Assembly: GCA_963691705.1 (NCBI GenBank)
Contig: OY829544.1
Coordinates: 34,927,917 to 34,991,916 of the forward strand
Length of the DNA: 64,000 nucleotides
Origin: Viola odorata
Lineage: Eukaryota; Streptophyta; Magnoliopsida; Malpighiales; Violaceae
Direction: 5' to 3'
Shown: piece by piece, positions 1 through 11,137 of the stretch
Layout: each line of letters starts with the position of its first letter
Numbering within the stretch: the first letter of the stretch is position 1
Translations under genes and position numbers: made by a program
Notes under the pieces: generated by a model
What the model saw: only the letters and a program-made list of their open reading frames with translations
Database searches by the model: none
What the model was told of the DNA's origin: nothing

Positions 1-617
1 TAACAAACAAACACAAGCACACTTCAATTGTTTTACACAAGTCAAAGAACTACACAAACGATCACAATGCTCTTGGCACCACTTTGCCAATTCAATTCTC
101 AATTCAATATATAATTTTTTTTTGAATTTCTTTTTCTTTTCTTTCTTTTTTTTTTGTTTTCAAAAGGCAAGTAGCACAAGTGAAAATGTGTGTGACAAGT
201 AGTTCAAGTTGAAGTGTGTGTGACAAGTAGTTCAGATGTGAGGTGTATGACACGTAGTTCAAAAGAAGATTTTGTGCAAAATATCTATGTGAAACTTCTA
301 AGGGAAGCTAAGCAAATATCAAAGAGAAGACTTCTAGGTTAAGTTAGGTTAATACTTGGCTAAGAATGAAGGGATGTGGCCGGCCTTGTTGTTCATCAAA
401 TAGGATGAGTACAAACACAATATGTCCTAAGTAATCATTGGAAACAAGATCAAACCACCTCAAAATTGGCAAAACCTAAAAATCGCTAAAAAAAATTAAC
501 AACCTTTATAGTATCGGGAAAAAGATTTCTACGGATGAAATCAAAATTTTTAAAAAGTAGATCTAGATGATTTCTATGGATCAGAAAGATGAATACTCAC
601 TCGGAGGGCAGCCAAAT
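1..617. other. A+T-rich region without a recognisable gene
   Basis: No coding region could be supported. Positions about 170-265 hold three imperfect copies of a unit around GTGTGACAAGTAGTTCA, a small degenerate tandem repeat. If the primer-site-like sequence at 618-629 is real, this stretch would be the start of the internal region of a minus-strand LTR element running leftwards out of the window. No gag or pol homology was seen to confirm that. Confidence 0.35.
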
Positions 618-629
618 GCTCCGCTACCA
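618..629 (-). other. Primer-binding-site-like sequence next to LTR
   Basis: Read on the minus strand this is TGGTAGCGGAGC, beginning two bases after an LTR end that reads GATCGTATCA. It matches the usual plant initiator-Met primer site TGGTATCAGAGC at 10 of 12 positions. The same variant follows the LTR end at 2,271 and the CRM-like LTR end at 22,514. Confidence 0.5.
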
Positions 630-631
630 CT

Positions 632-1320
632 TGATACGATCAAGCCTAGGGTAAGGAGGCTCGATTGTATTTGAAGCTTGGAGGATCTAGCCCGGAGGGA
701 GGTTTGTTCGACAAGAACTAAGGAGAATGAAAGGAGCTGGATGCGGAATGAGTTGGATGCAGCGGATGGATGAATAATACTCTGGAACTTGAAGATCACC
801 AGTAGAACGGCAAAAGAAAACAAGTATAGATCTTAATATACAAAAACAGCCAATATTCGGTACAAGCTTTGATTTTCCCAAAGAAATATAGGGAGGAGTA
901 ATCTCACTCAAGCTATCTTTCTTAAGGAAGAAGATGAGTTTTAGGGTGAAAGAGAAGGAGAAAATTCACTTAACAAATTCACCCAACTAAAAACTAATGA
1001 AGAAATATGAAAGACATTAGCTATTTATAGTAAAATGCAAAAAGACCTAGAAAAGACAAGTGGGCGGCTAGGGTTTGGTGCTGGCGGTATGCCGCTAGCC
1101 AAGCACTCACTCTGGCGATATGCCGCCAACCTTTAAGCTCCCAATTAAATGGTCATTACCGAAGCTAACGGCATGGCACCTGGCTTCTGGCGGTATGCCG
1201 CTAGCCTAGCCCTCACTCTGGCGGTATGCCACCAGCCCTTAAGTTCCCAATTTAATGGCCAATGCCGAAGCTAACGGCATGTCGTCTAGCTCCTGACGGT
1301 ATGCCGCCAGCTACGACCTC
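632..1320 (-). mobile_element. LTR remnant, minus orientation
   Basis: On the minus strand this ends in GATCGTATCA followed by a primer-site-like sequence. Its U5-proximal part, with the CTCCTCCCTAT-type segment and a GCTAGATCCTC segment, resembles the plus-strand LTR ending at 2,271, so the two belong to one family. A TATA-like ACTATAAATAG lies on the minus strand near 1,019-1,030. The upstream (U3) limit is uncertain and could extend towards 1,530, because a pol-tail-like reading frame lies there on the same strand. Confidence 0.5.
1081..1318. repeat. 106-bp tandem repeat, about 2.25 copies
   Basis: Units start at 1,081, 1,187 and 1,293, each with CTGGCGGTAT or a close variant, and the third is partial. 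Every unit contains CTAGC/GGCAT half-palindromes (GGCGGTATGCCGCTAGC). The array lies in the U3 part of the minus-strand LTR. Similar single motifs recur at about 1,732 and 1,783 in the facing LTR and at about 54,520 inside an unrelated repeat. Confidence 0.8.
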
Positions 1321-1380
1321 AAATGACTCAGACGTTGAATTCCCCAAAATCCAAGGGCATGGGTTTGCACTTGTTTCTTC

Positions 1381-1692
1381 CTAGTGTGTAATCATCATGA
1401 CGACCTTCTCTATGACTTGAGATGGCTCCTTACTTGTCTCGGCTTTAATCCACAAAGCTAACTTCTTCACCATGCTATGCGTGATTGACCCTTGCATGGG
1501 CACGGTGTCTTCGGCCTCCAGGTTAGGTGTAGGGGTCATGGTCATGAACACGTCATCGATGATGTGTTCATGGACCCCTTTGAAATCCACGAGCTCACGA
1601 GCGTGTGTACATAAAGTCAAGACGCGTCTAACCATAGCAAGGCATGAGGACACCTTATCGGAGGCTGAAAGACACGCGCGGAGTCCGCGCAA
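1381..1692 (-). pseudogene. Possible pol C-terminal tail fragment
   Basis: An open frame of 103 codons. Near its C-terminal third it reads PMQGSITHSMVKKL, which resembles the GPMTRAR/GPITRS-type motif at the C-terminus of many plant LTR-retrotransposon polyproteins. It lies upstream, on the same strand, of the minus-strand LTR remnant, as expected for the end of pol or for a pol tail encoded inside the LTR. Nothing else in the frame is recognisable, and it could be fortuitous. Confidence 0.3.
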
Positions 1693-1719
1693 ACACTACG
1701 CGAAGTGTCGAGCCAACCA

Positions 1720-2271
1720 TGAAGATTGCATCTGGCGGCATACCTCTAGGAATTGGATACTTTAGGGCGATTTGGAACGAAGCTAGCGGCATACCGCTAG
1801 CCACCGAGAGGGATGTTTTTGTGTCATTGTTTGTAGGGTTTTTGAAGGGCAAACTTGTCATATATGCCCATTTCTTGTAACCTAGTATAAATAGGTAGCT
1901 TCATGTACATTTACATTTAGCTTTGGATGATGAATATAGATTAAGGTTGAGTTTTCTCCTTCATTATTCATTCATCCTTGGTTCACCCTCCTTGAGAGAG
2001 ATATGTCAAGTCGAGAATACTCCTCCCTATCTCTCCTTGGGAGATCGATCCTTGGTGCTCGCCTTGGTCTTAGGATTGCCATGGCTTGAGCCAAGTAAAA
2101 AGCACAAGAATCCTACTTATCTTTATTTTCCGTTGCGTTTGTCTCCATCGTGTAAGTTTCCTCCATATTCCTCTTGTGTTTCTTATTATTTTCATGCCTC
2201 AAACCCCAGAGCTAGATCCTCTATTTGTTGCATATAATTCAATCCATACACCCGTGAGTCGGATCATATCA
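1720..2271 (+). mobile_element. LTR remnant, plus orientation (Copia-type)
   Basis: TATAAATA lies at 1,886-1,893. A C/T-rich R-U5-like stretch and an end reading GGATCATATCA at 2,271 follow. Next, at 2,274, comes TGGTAGCGGAC, a primer-site-like sequence, and then Copia pol fragments. The sequence resembles the LTR on the opposite strand at 632-1,320, so two related LTRs face each other head to head. The 5' boundary is not resolved. Confidence 0.5.
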
Positions 2272-3235
2272 AGTGGTAGCGGACGAGAAGAATGAAGATG
2301 GTAAAATTGAAAATAGGGTCATTGTTACTGAAGATGAGTTTTTACTTCTATATGACTATATTGATGTTGTGAGTTCTGTTGACACTGATACTAGTTTGGC
2401 AGTTGATAGTGGTGCTACAAGGATTTGTTTGCTACTTACACTCCTAGTAATTTTGGAGTTACATGATTGGGCAATGAGGGTATTGCTAAAGTAGTTGGTA
2501 AAGGAGATGTTCACTTGGTAACCAATAATGGTACAAAATTGATCTTTAAGGATGTGAAGTTATTCTTGAGGTTCGTTTGAACTTTGATCTCCATTGTCAA
2601 GTTAGTTGATGAAGGCTACTGCAACACTTTCTTTGGTGGTCAATGAAAACTTACAAAGAGTTCACTCGTTGTGGCAGAGGTAAGAGGTCCCCAAAACTGT
2701 ATGTTTTGCTTGCTAGACTTTCCAATGACATTGTTAATGTATTGGAAAGTAAGAATACAACTGAATTATGGTATAAAAGGCTTAATCACTTGAGTGGAAG
2801 GATGTGCTTCCTGGGTTGATGAGTGTTGAGTTGGATAAGTGTGCTCATTGCCTAACAGGAAAGCAGAATAGAGTTTCATTTAAGATGCATACTTCTGACA
2901 AGAAACAAGATGTGCTAGAGTTAGGATTTGTGTGGTCCTATGAGGATAAGAACTGTTGGTGGTTCTATTTATTTTGTGACTTTTGTAGATAATCATTCTA
3001 AGAAGGGGTGAGCTTACACCTTGAAGTACAAAAATCAAGTGTTGGGTGTTTTTAAGCAGTTTCATATCATGGTTGAGAGAGAAACAGGAAAGAAACTGAA
3101 GTGCAATCGGAAAGATAATGGAGGTTATATTAATCAAGATTTCAGGCCATTGGTGCAACAATTGAGCAACGAAGGTGAAGGTTTTATTAATCAAGAATCC
3201 AGGCCATTTATCGGGCGGTATTTTACGGTTCGATT
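2272..3235 (+). pseudogene. Decayed Copia (Ty1) gag-pol fragment
   Basis: Several frames must be combined to see Copia domains in order. The protease active-site region reads LAVDSGATR (near 2,395-2,425). A GAG-pre-integrase segment with CAHCLTGKQNRVSFK follows near 2,835-2,885. An integrase-core segment with ERETGKKLKC and KDNGGY lies near 3,075-3,130. Frameshifts and stops separate them. No gag is seen before the protease, so the copy is internally deleted as well as decayed. A short phrase (INQD or INQE followed by RP) occurs twice near 3,130-3,210, a small duplication at the ragged 3' end. The order matches Copia, not gypsy, because integrase precedes any reverse transcriptase. Confidence 0.75.
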
Positions 3236-3652
3236 TTCGGCGGAATTTTACGGTATCGTTCGTTCATGAGTTGTTCGTATTTTTCTTAGTACTCGAATTA
3301 TTCTCTTGTTCTTTTTGGTTCGAGTTGTTGGCGTTAAGGTGTTTTTTAGTTTTATTATCATGATTGCCTAAATTGTTACGTTAAAAAAAATTATAAACGC
3401 ATTTGTCCTGTGGAAAGGCATTAAAGTTTGAATCACCAGCTTATTATATTATTTGTAAACGGGTTTTAACTTTTTATCATGTTGCAGTTTGGGCCCATCC
3501 CATGCCCATATGAATCGGTTTGCAGATGAGGCAAAGAAAAGCTACAAAACCCACACTGCCTATCTCATCATTTTAAGAAAACTGAAAGTAACAGAAAAAC
3601 AAGGACACCACCAGTCACCAAGAGACAGAGGCGCAGGTAGCTGAATCCATCA
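3236..3652 (+). promoter_or_regulatory. Upstream region and probable 5' UTR of SKL1-like gene
   Basis: About 410 bases between the Copia fragment and the SKL1-like start codon. A purine-rich segment with ACAGAAAAACAAGGACACCACC directly precedes the ATG at 3,653 and is a plausible 5' UTR. No clear TATA box was found, which is common for plant plastid-protein genes. Confidence 0.4.
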
Positions 3653-5475
3653 ATGGAGGTAGTGGTGTCAGCATCAGCAGCAGGACCAACAATTCACAGT
3701 CATCTCTTCCAGTTTTATTCAAAGAAATCCTCAGTATGTTTCTCCACTCCTGGTAAAATCAAACCTGGGTTTTCTCCTTCGTCTCCAAAATCTCTCACTG
3801 CTACTTGCTCCCTTCCTGATGAAACCATCGCCAGTGAGTTCTCCGATGATCTTTATTTCAGGTTTTATGAGATGGGTTGCTTTCTTTCCTATTTATTTTT
3901 ATTGAAGTTGGTTTTTTTTAATGCGGCTACAAAAGTTGCTACGTCTGACACTTCTCTTGCAATTAAGGTGAAGTACTTGTATTATTTTACCTCTTTTTTG
4001 TTGAGTGTTAAGCTTAGGATTGAAGGGTTTATGTTGTGTTTGTTTAACTGTTGAATTTTTCTATTCAGAAGAGAGCAGCTGATTTATCCCCTGTATTAAA
4101 AGGGACTTCCATATTCCTTGTTGGTAAGCACATCGTCGCATTTCATACTCGTTACTTGGCTGTAGTGATCGATGCTTTTGGAAACTTGACTGAAGTGATT
4201 ATTGTGTTTTCATTTTTTTGACCTGAAGGAATGAAAAGTCCTGTAAAAACCAATTTGGGTAAACTTCTGGCCGATACATTGCGGTATTATTACTTTGATA
4301 GGTAAGTGAGTGATGTGGAAGTGTTCTTGTTGTTAATGTGATTGTAGGAAATCCTAGATATTGATGCTTTACAACTCTGTATTTCAATGTGGATGTTTTT
4401 GTTCAGTGATAGTTTGGTTGAAGAAGCTGCTGGGGGCGAATCTGCTGCCAAATTGTATAGGGAAAGTGATGAATTTCGTGTGGCAGAGGTGAGTGCTTTC
4501 TAGACTCTTTATGCTTTATGGTGTTGCCTTAGGCTAGAATGTTGTAGGATTTATTATGACCATGCAAATTACACATGGTAATGGTATATGTGTTAACTTG
4601 GTGTCTAATTTAGAAGGGGTAGTTTGCTACAGACTGAAGTTTTGAAGCAGTTATCATCTATGGGTCGACTAGTGGTATCTGCTGGAGATGGTGCAGTTCA
4701 GAATTCAACTAACTTGTATGAACACAGATATCGATTGCTCTTTTTGATGAATCCCGTGGATGCATTTCTCAATTATATCAAATAACATGAATTAGGATTT
4801 CTGATTTTATTGAAGTCAATTAGTTGCTTGCTTGTACTCGTATAGGGGCCTTTTGAGACATGGCATCTCACTATGGATTGATGTTCCATTAGACATTGTG
4901 GCTAGAGATCAACTTCCTGGATCTCAACCAGAGGTATTCACTTTGCAGTCAAATTGTTCATAATTTAACCTGCCTAATCATCATCTGCTTATATTAAACT
5001 CGGAAAGTAGGATCTTGAGCCTTTCTAATTTGTGCTCAATGTGGCGAATGATAAGCAGGTTTTAGATCAGTTAGTTGCCATGTACGAAGACGTGAGAGGT
5101 GGATATGCCACAGCTGATGCCACAATTTCACTGCAAAGTATGACACCTGACGAATTTCACCCACTTATGTACTTACTAGCTGCATATTGGCAATGTCTTG
5201 CTGTTTCGTTTCTAATCATGTTCGTGTTCTCGCAGATGTAGCTATTAACTTGGGTTATGATGAGTTGGATTCGGTAACCACAGAGGATATGGCACTGGAG
5301 GTGAAGATATATGTGGCTTTTCTCTCAATACGAGTTATCTCTTTAGTTAGGCTACTACTCGTGTGGATCGATATTAAGGTTTGTTCCTTTGTTCCCAATT
5401 TTCCAGGTTCTGAAGGTGATTGAAAAACTGACAAGAACAAAGAAGTTGATGGAAGCAGCTGCAAGACCCTTTTAG
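3653..5475 (+). CDS. SKL1: Inactive shikimate kinase-like protein, SKL1 type, chloroplastic
   Basis: Spliced coding region: 3653-3833, 3936-3967, 4069-4123, 4229-4301, 4407-4488, 4633-4715, 4846-4933, 5059-5137, 5236-5300, 5407-5475. All introns are GT-AG and phases are consistent; the product is 268 aa. The N-terminus is Ser-rich, like a chloroplast transit peptide. The kinase-like fold begins near residue 84 (TSIFLVG) and keeps the FDSD substrate-side segment at 112-115. The P-loop is lost: the shikimate-kinase GxxGxGKT is replaced by GMKSPVKT at 90-97, and the GGGAV segment reads GDGAV (159-163). From family knowledge, Arabidopsis SKL1 lacks shikimate kinase activity and is needed for chloroplast biogenesis; that this copy does the same is inference. 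The exon 1/2 junction is the least certain, because intron 1 is stop-free and in frame. No truncation seen. Confidence 0.88.
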
Positions 5476-5688
5476 AAAAACCACCAGGATGCAGTTTTCT
5501 GTTGAATGTGAAATTCCTTCTTCAGCTGCCATTTATATTTTGATTGTTCCTTTTGATCATCTCCACTTCTTGCAATTGATAATTTTGACATTGTTGATTT
5601 AGGTATATGGTTATACTACAAGTATAATTATAAATAAAAATATTAAATTAAAGTTGATTAAATTGAACATTATTGTAGTTGTTGAATA

Positions 5689-5948
5689 CTCCCTCTGGCA
5701 CGAATTAAATGACTTCCTCGCATTCCAATATTCAGTAGGGAACGCATATTGAGGAGGCCGGATGACTCACTATTTGACCCCAAAAAAATCCGTATTTTTT
5801 TTCGAACGTACGTTAATCCTTAACGTATTTCTGAGAAAAAATTATGGGCAAAATTGTCTCAAATAGTGATTGTTCCGGCCTCTTTAAGATACGTACCGAA
5901 ACAGTAAAAGCAAATGTTAAAACGTCATTTAATTCGGACCGAAGAGAG
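5689..5948. mobile_element. Stowaway-like MITE, 260 bp
   Basis: The terminal inverted repeats begin CTCCCTCTGGCACGAATTAA on the left and, read inward from the right, CTCTCTTCGGTCCGAATTAA. The element is flanked by TA on both sides (5,687-5,688 and 5,949-5,950). CTCCCTC termini and a TA target duplication are the signature of Stowaway (Tc1/mariner-derived) MITEs. It lies about 210 bp after the SKL1-like stop codon and has no coding capacity. Confidence 0.85.
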
Positions 5949-6767
5949 TACTATGCAGCTAGGATAAGATTGTTCCAGCATCATGGACATGTAGGTTTGT
6001 GTTTGTGATGTGGTCTTATCCAAAACATAAACATGTTATGATTATCCTTTTTTGGATTGATTTCAAAATTGTTGTATAATGTGAGGAGTTATTTTTTTTA
6101 TTTTTTTTATTAAATAAAATTGAACTAAAAAAACGTGATGACTGATTAGTCCCTCAATCTTTTTTCACTTGAACAACAGGTGTTACTAAGTAAAAAGAGC
6201 CGAATTATCCAAATAATTAAAAACTTCATCCTAACGTGGTGGATTCTCATTTTACGATCTTCTGTTAAAGCATTACACATACTGTTAGGTTATGAGTTTC
6301 GCTTTCCATCTGGGAGGTATTGCTAGTACGAAAGCCAACAACTTAACTGTCAAACTCGTTCATTCTTAATTTAAATTTTATATTCAAATTTTACGTTTAA
6401 AGGGAAAAATTATTCCGATAAAGTAAATAAATTTTTAAAGTGGTTAAAAGGAAAAAAGAAAAGAAAAGAAAAAGTAAGGTAGCCCTAATTTTTTTTAAAG
6501 AAAGTGGTAAATATTTAAGAGAATCAACAACTATATTTAAAAAATTATCTTTTTTTAAAGGGAACTTAAACTTAAACCGAACTACTCTGTAAAAGAAAAA
6601 AAGAAAAGAAAAAAGAAAGAAAGAGATGCAGTGATAGGTTTGATAGATGACATGGGAGGGTCAAAAGCCACTCAATACTGTATTGAGTGATAGGCATGGA
6701 TTGGAGTGAGTGACCTTCTAGTATGTTGGGGTTTTGTTCCACTTTTCTCCTGTTTAATCTAGGCGAA
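5949..6767. other. Intergenic A+T-rich DNA
   Basis: No gene or repeat of note was seen. There are polypurine runs (AAAAGAAAAGAAAA type) near 6,450-6,480 and 6,590-6,625 just before the inverted-repeat element. Confidence 0.5.
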
Positions 6768-9090
6768 AGGCACAGGTTAGTGCCTAATGTTTGTAGATTT
6801 ACATTTTGTTTATTTTGATATCTAATGTTAACTTCGTTCGTTTAATTTACATCGCGTCGTCAAATAAAAAAACGGGGGATAAATGGAATTATTCTGACCC
6901 CACATATCAGTAATTTAAAATAATTTTTTTTTAAAAAAAATGACTTAACACACCAAATGGTGTCTAACATTTGCAGTTTTATTTTTTTCAGAGCCTAACG
7001 TTTCATTTTATTTAATTCGGTGTTTAACGTTTACTTTGTCTGTTCATTTTACATCACTTCATCAACAAAACCGTTAGAAGAAACAAATTTCATTAATTTA
7101 TATTATTTTTACCCTAAGTGAACCCTATCTACAAAAATAATTTAAAATGTTGTCATTAAAAATAATAAAAAAAAATATTTTATGTTATTTTTTCAGATTT
7201 AAAATTAAATAAAATCTTCAACTAATAATTCATTATTTAGATCCAATAGATGATATCAATTTATTTTTTTAAATGTAGATTTGAAAAAAAATATGCAAAT
7301 CAAAGTAAACATTGATACCTAAATTATGATAATAATTTTTTTTAGTATGATAATAATTAATATCAAAATAATTAATTCCCATAATCTAAGGAAAGTCACC
7401 TAAAATTTCTAAACATAATAAAAGGAGGAATTTATTTTATTATTTAAAAAATATAATTTTTAAATGAAAAATTACTATTATTTTTTCTACTTCCACCTCA
7501 TTCTCATCTCCTCATATTCACGGTTATCGGCATCTTCCCTCCTCCACCTCCTCCACCACCGTTAACAAACATCAAAATCATTGTCATAATCACCATCTAC
7601 CACCCCAATGTCAATAACTGAATCATCTACCAGCTAAGCACCACATCTGCCTTCACCATTTTCGATCATATAAACACCATTAAATCTATCAGGCTGTTGT
7701 CGATCAAATTTACTGTCATCGTGTCATCGTTGACTAGATCTATTAGCACCACCAACTAGCCACCCTGTTTAATTTTAGATTCACCATGATCGAGTTCAGC
7801 ACTAACTACCCAATAGTTAGATTTATCATCTACGCCACTACCTAGTAGATCCACTACCTAGGGGTCTGTTTGGCGTTCCGGTTCTACTTGGAAAAGTTCT
7901 ATGGGAAAAAGTTCTGTAGGAAAATGACTTTTGGTAAATGGAATGTGAGATACTTGAGGTGTTTGGTAAAACAGTTTTTCAAAATTATGGTTTGGATGTA
8001 AAATGACCATAAAGGGTATAAAACCCATTTTTAAAAAATTAATAAAAATAGGAAAAGTGGATCTAGAATTATTTATCTTGAGGTAGAGATTTTATTGTGT
8101 TAGTTTTTAATTTATTTTGTTGGTTATATAAAGTAAAAAAATTAAAATGAAATGAAAAAAAAAAAAAAAATAGGAGAGAGGGAAGTCCAAAAGGGCTTCC
8201 CGTTTGCCACTGGAGCAAAGTGGGAGGCAAGGCCAAAATAACTTTTGGCCAAATGAATTTTGGGGAAATGATTTTTGGTGTTCACCAAACACCTATGGAG
8301 TAACTTTTCTACTTGGGAAATGACTTTTCCAAGTAGAACCAAAGGGCCAAACAGCACCCTAGTAGATCCACTACCACCACGTGCTAATTTCTTTTGTGAA
8401 TTAAATGATAAGTTAAATTAGTTAATGAAATTGATACAATACAAAAATAGATTTGATCCTTGCTCCTCATACGCTGGTGTTGTAAATTGTAATGCTGGTA
8501 ACCCGGTAAAAGGAGGGGTAGCGGATGAAGATGATGCCATCTTGTTGGAAAAAAAATCTTTCCTAATTTTTGATGTATTTCTTTTAATTATTATCAATAA
8601 GAATGTTTTAAAATATTTTTTATTGGTATTTTTCTAGACAGTCTCGCTCCTGCTAAAAAAATAATAGTTACTTTATTTTTAATTATATCTAATGATAATA
8701 TTTTAAATTATTTTTATAGATAGAGTTCCCTTAGGGTAACAATAATAATAAAATAATATAAATTAATGGAATTTGTCTCCTCTAACGATCTTACTAATTG
8801 AGTGGTGCAAAATGAATAAACCGAGCAAAGATTAGGCACTGAATTGAACAAAATGAAACACTAGGTTTTGAAATAAATAAAACTGCAAACGTTAGGCACC
8901 AGCTAGTGCCTAGTGCATTAAACTTTTTTTATTTTAAATTACTGACATGTGGAGTCAGGATATCCTTTTTTATTTTATTTACAGAATGACGTAAATTCAA
9001 CGTTAGTTACAAAATAAACAAAGTGAAATATTAGGGTTCAAAATAAATAAATCTGCACACGTTAGGCACCGGGTGTGCATTTTTCCTTTA
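6768..9090. mobile_element. Inverted-repeat (foldback-like) element with long arms, non-coding
   Basis: The left arm (from about 6,770, with TTAGTGCCTAATGTTTG) and the reverse complement of the right arm (ending about 9,090, with GGTGCCTAACGTGTGCAG) match imperfectly over several hundred bases. Shared landmarks include CCACATATCAGTAATTTAAA on the left and CCACATGTCAGTAATTTAAA on the right. A second internal GTGCCTAACGTTTGCAG block is present in both arms. No transposase reading frame is visible. The centre holds a C-rich, TCCACC/CACCACC-type low-complexity stretch and an inserted MITE. Exact ends and target duplication are not resolved, so the superfamily is left open. Confidence 0.65.
7861..8358. 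mobile_element. MITE nested in the inverted-repeat element
   Basis: The left end reads GGGGTCTGTTTGGCGTTCC and the right end, read inward, GGTGCTGTTTGGCCCTTTGG. A GTTCTACTTGGAAAAGT block is inverted at the other side. CTA occurs immediately outside both ends (7,858-7,860 and 8,359-8,361), a candidate 3-bp target duplication. A 3-bp duplication fits PIF/Harbinger-type elements, but the termini also resemble hAT-derived MITEs, so the superfamily is uncertain. It interrupts repeated text of the host element: CCTAGTAGATCCACTACC flanks it on the left and TAGTAGATCCACTACC on the right. Confidence 0.75.
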
Positions 9091-10000
9091 ATATACCATG
9101 GCACCTATCATTTGGTGTTTTTTTTCCACAATTTTTTTTCCTTTACAAATTAAAATAAATTAAGTATAGTATATTTATCCTATTTTAATAGGCAAAAAAT
9201 GAAATATGAGATTGTAGTTCGACTGGTCCGTACATGTCGTTTATATGATATATTCCCTCTGGTTCCAAATAAACGACGTTTACTAAAAATAACACAAAAG
9301 TATGTATTCGGGGTAGAGAGGGTATTAGTAAAATTGTATTTCATAACTACGAGTCTACGACGACCGTCAAAATGTTTGTGTTGAAAGGTTGGTATTTCTA
9401 ACATTATTTTTTATAAAAATAAAAATACAAAAATATATCCACTAACATTACGCCTAATGTTTTTGGAAAAAGAAGTCATCGTGTTATAGTTTAAGTTTGA
9501 ATTAAAATTTTGATTTTATTTACTTTTTAGAAAATAAGGACTTATTTTTTTTTAAATCCTTATAATTTATAATTTTGTGTAGAAAATACCAAAGCCTTAG
9601 ATCTTAATTTATGTGTATAATAAGAATAAGAAAAAAACTATCTAAGAAAAGTCATTCCTTTCGTGTTCAATAATGCTCGAACGTGATTAATTTTTGATAC
9701 GAAAAAAACTAAAAAGTATTCTGAGAGGGAAAAAAAACCCATTTATCAAGTAGGCCTATAATTTAATAAAATTGTAAGATTAAATAGTGAAAAAAGGAGG
9801 GAAGAAAAAAAGAATAAGTATAAGACTTAAAAATATTGATTTTCAATAAAAGAAAGTTGATTTGATAAAATAGTATTATCAGGAAAATTGGGAGGCAGGA
9901 AGCAGGGGCAAAAGAGGTGGGTAATGGAATGGTAATGACGCTGCTGGTGGTAATTGTTATCTTGGGATTATAAACACACAAAAATGGACTCGGACATGCT
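9091..10000. other. Intergenic DNA with a half MITE
   Basis: At about 9,250-9,275 the sequence TTCCCTCTGGTTCCAAATAA matches a Stowaway-like terminus. No matching inverted end was found, so it is at most a truncated copy. The rest is A+T-rich and empty up to the probable promoter of the Atos-like gene. Confidence 0.4.
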
Positions 10001-11137
10001 TTCTCTTCTCCTTCCTCTTCCTTCCATCTCTCCTCTCCTTCTCTTTTAAAACCAGAGAAAAACCCATTTGTTAAAATTTGATTTTTGATCCTAAAACAAT
10101 CTTATAATTGGTCTATTTAGATTGATCATCGCCTTTCTTTCAATGACTTATCCTCTACCTTCCTTGATCACATGCTCTTTTGGGTTGGTTCATTATCATT
10201 GAAATTCTTCATGGTTGAGCTTTAATTGCGTTACTATATGTGTATTTATCTTTCTGGGTTTTACTTATGCACATGTTGCTTTAACTTGAATAAACGAATG
10301 TTGCTTGCTTGTGGTGTTGGTGGTGAATATTTGCCGTACAAGCAAAGACCCATGCGGTTTTGAGATTATTCTCTTTTGCTAATTGGTTTTGATGTTGAGA
10401 TATGTTGTGGGTATCTGAAATTTGGGTCAATTTCATGTTCAGTTGATCGTTGTAGTTTGATTTTATTTGGAGGTTCTGTTGTTATTAATATGTTGGCCTT
10501 AGATATGATGATGGATTGACGGGTGTGAATGTGTGGTTTGTAGGAGTTACAGTCTTGGTTTTGCACTCTTTGGTTGATGTATGGTCAGGTTCTGCACTTC
10601 ATTTTGAAGTGATAAACAGAAGTTGGAGTAGTGTTCTGCTGTCTAGTTTGTGCTTTTTCAATCATAGATAAACTGATTTCTCTCTTTTGATTTGTTTGGA
10701 ATTTGATCAGGCAAATAGGTTGTGATTGAGATCATGAATTCTAGGTGCTTCATCGCATTTTGGTTTGGAGGTCAGAAGATCTGTGCAGCTCGGTATTGTT
10801 GGATAGTTATTATGTGTCTGTCTTGCTCCATGCTGTCTCATAAAGGAGTTGGAGGATGAAATGTGGATGCTTTTGGTTCATAGATAGTACTAGCTGTTAC
10901 CAAGACTGGGATATTGCTGTTGTGTACTCATTTGCATTTCAATTTTAAGGGTAATAACGGAGTGTAGCTGCTTTAGGCCAGGTTCAGTTATATTGTTGGA
11001 CTGAATAATGTCTTATATTAGATGGTATGGTATGCAGTGAAGGAGAAAGCATGATTTGAATAAAATGTCAAATTCTTGCTTAATTTATTTAGCCTATTCA
11101 ATAAGAGAATAGATTGTCATTTTGGTAAATTTTAGCA
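10001..11137 (+). promoter_or_regulatory. Probable 5' UTR with intron(s) of the Atos-like gene
   Basis: A C/T-rich run at about 9,998-10,048 (CTTCTCCTTCCTCTTCC type) looks like a plant core-promoter or 5' UTR pyrimidine patch. The next kilobase is T-rich with many short open frames and no homology, typical of a long 5' UTR intron. TTTTAG ends two bases before the ATG at 11,138, so the last leader intron probably splices almost directly onto the start codon. A second possible acceptor, TTTGATCAG, lies near 10,710. Confidence 0.45.

Noticed and set aside
9199..9404. Overlapping 61-74 codon frames on both strands
   Set aside because: They overlap a truncated MITE-like terminus; no domain or codon bias.
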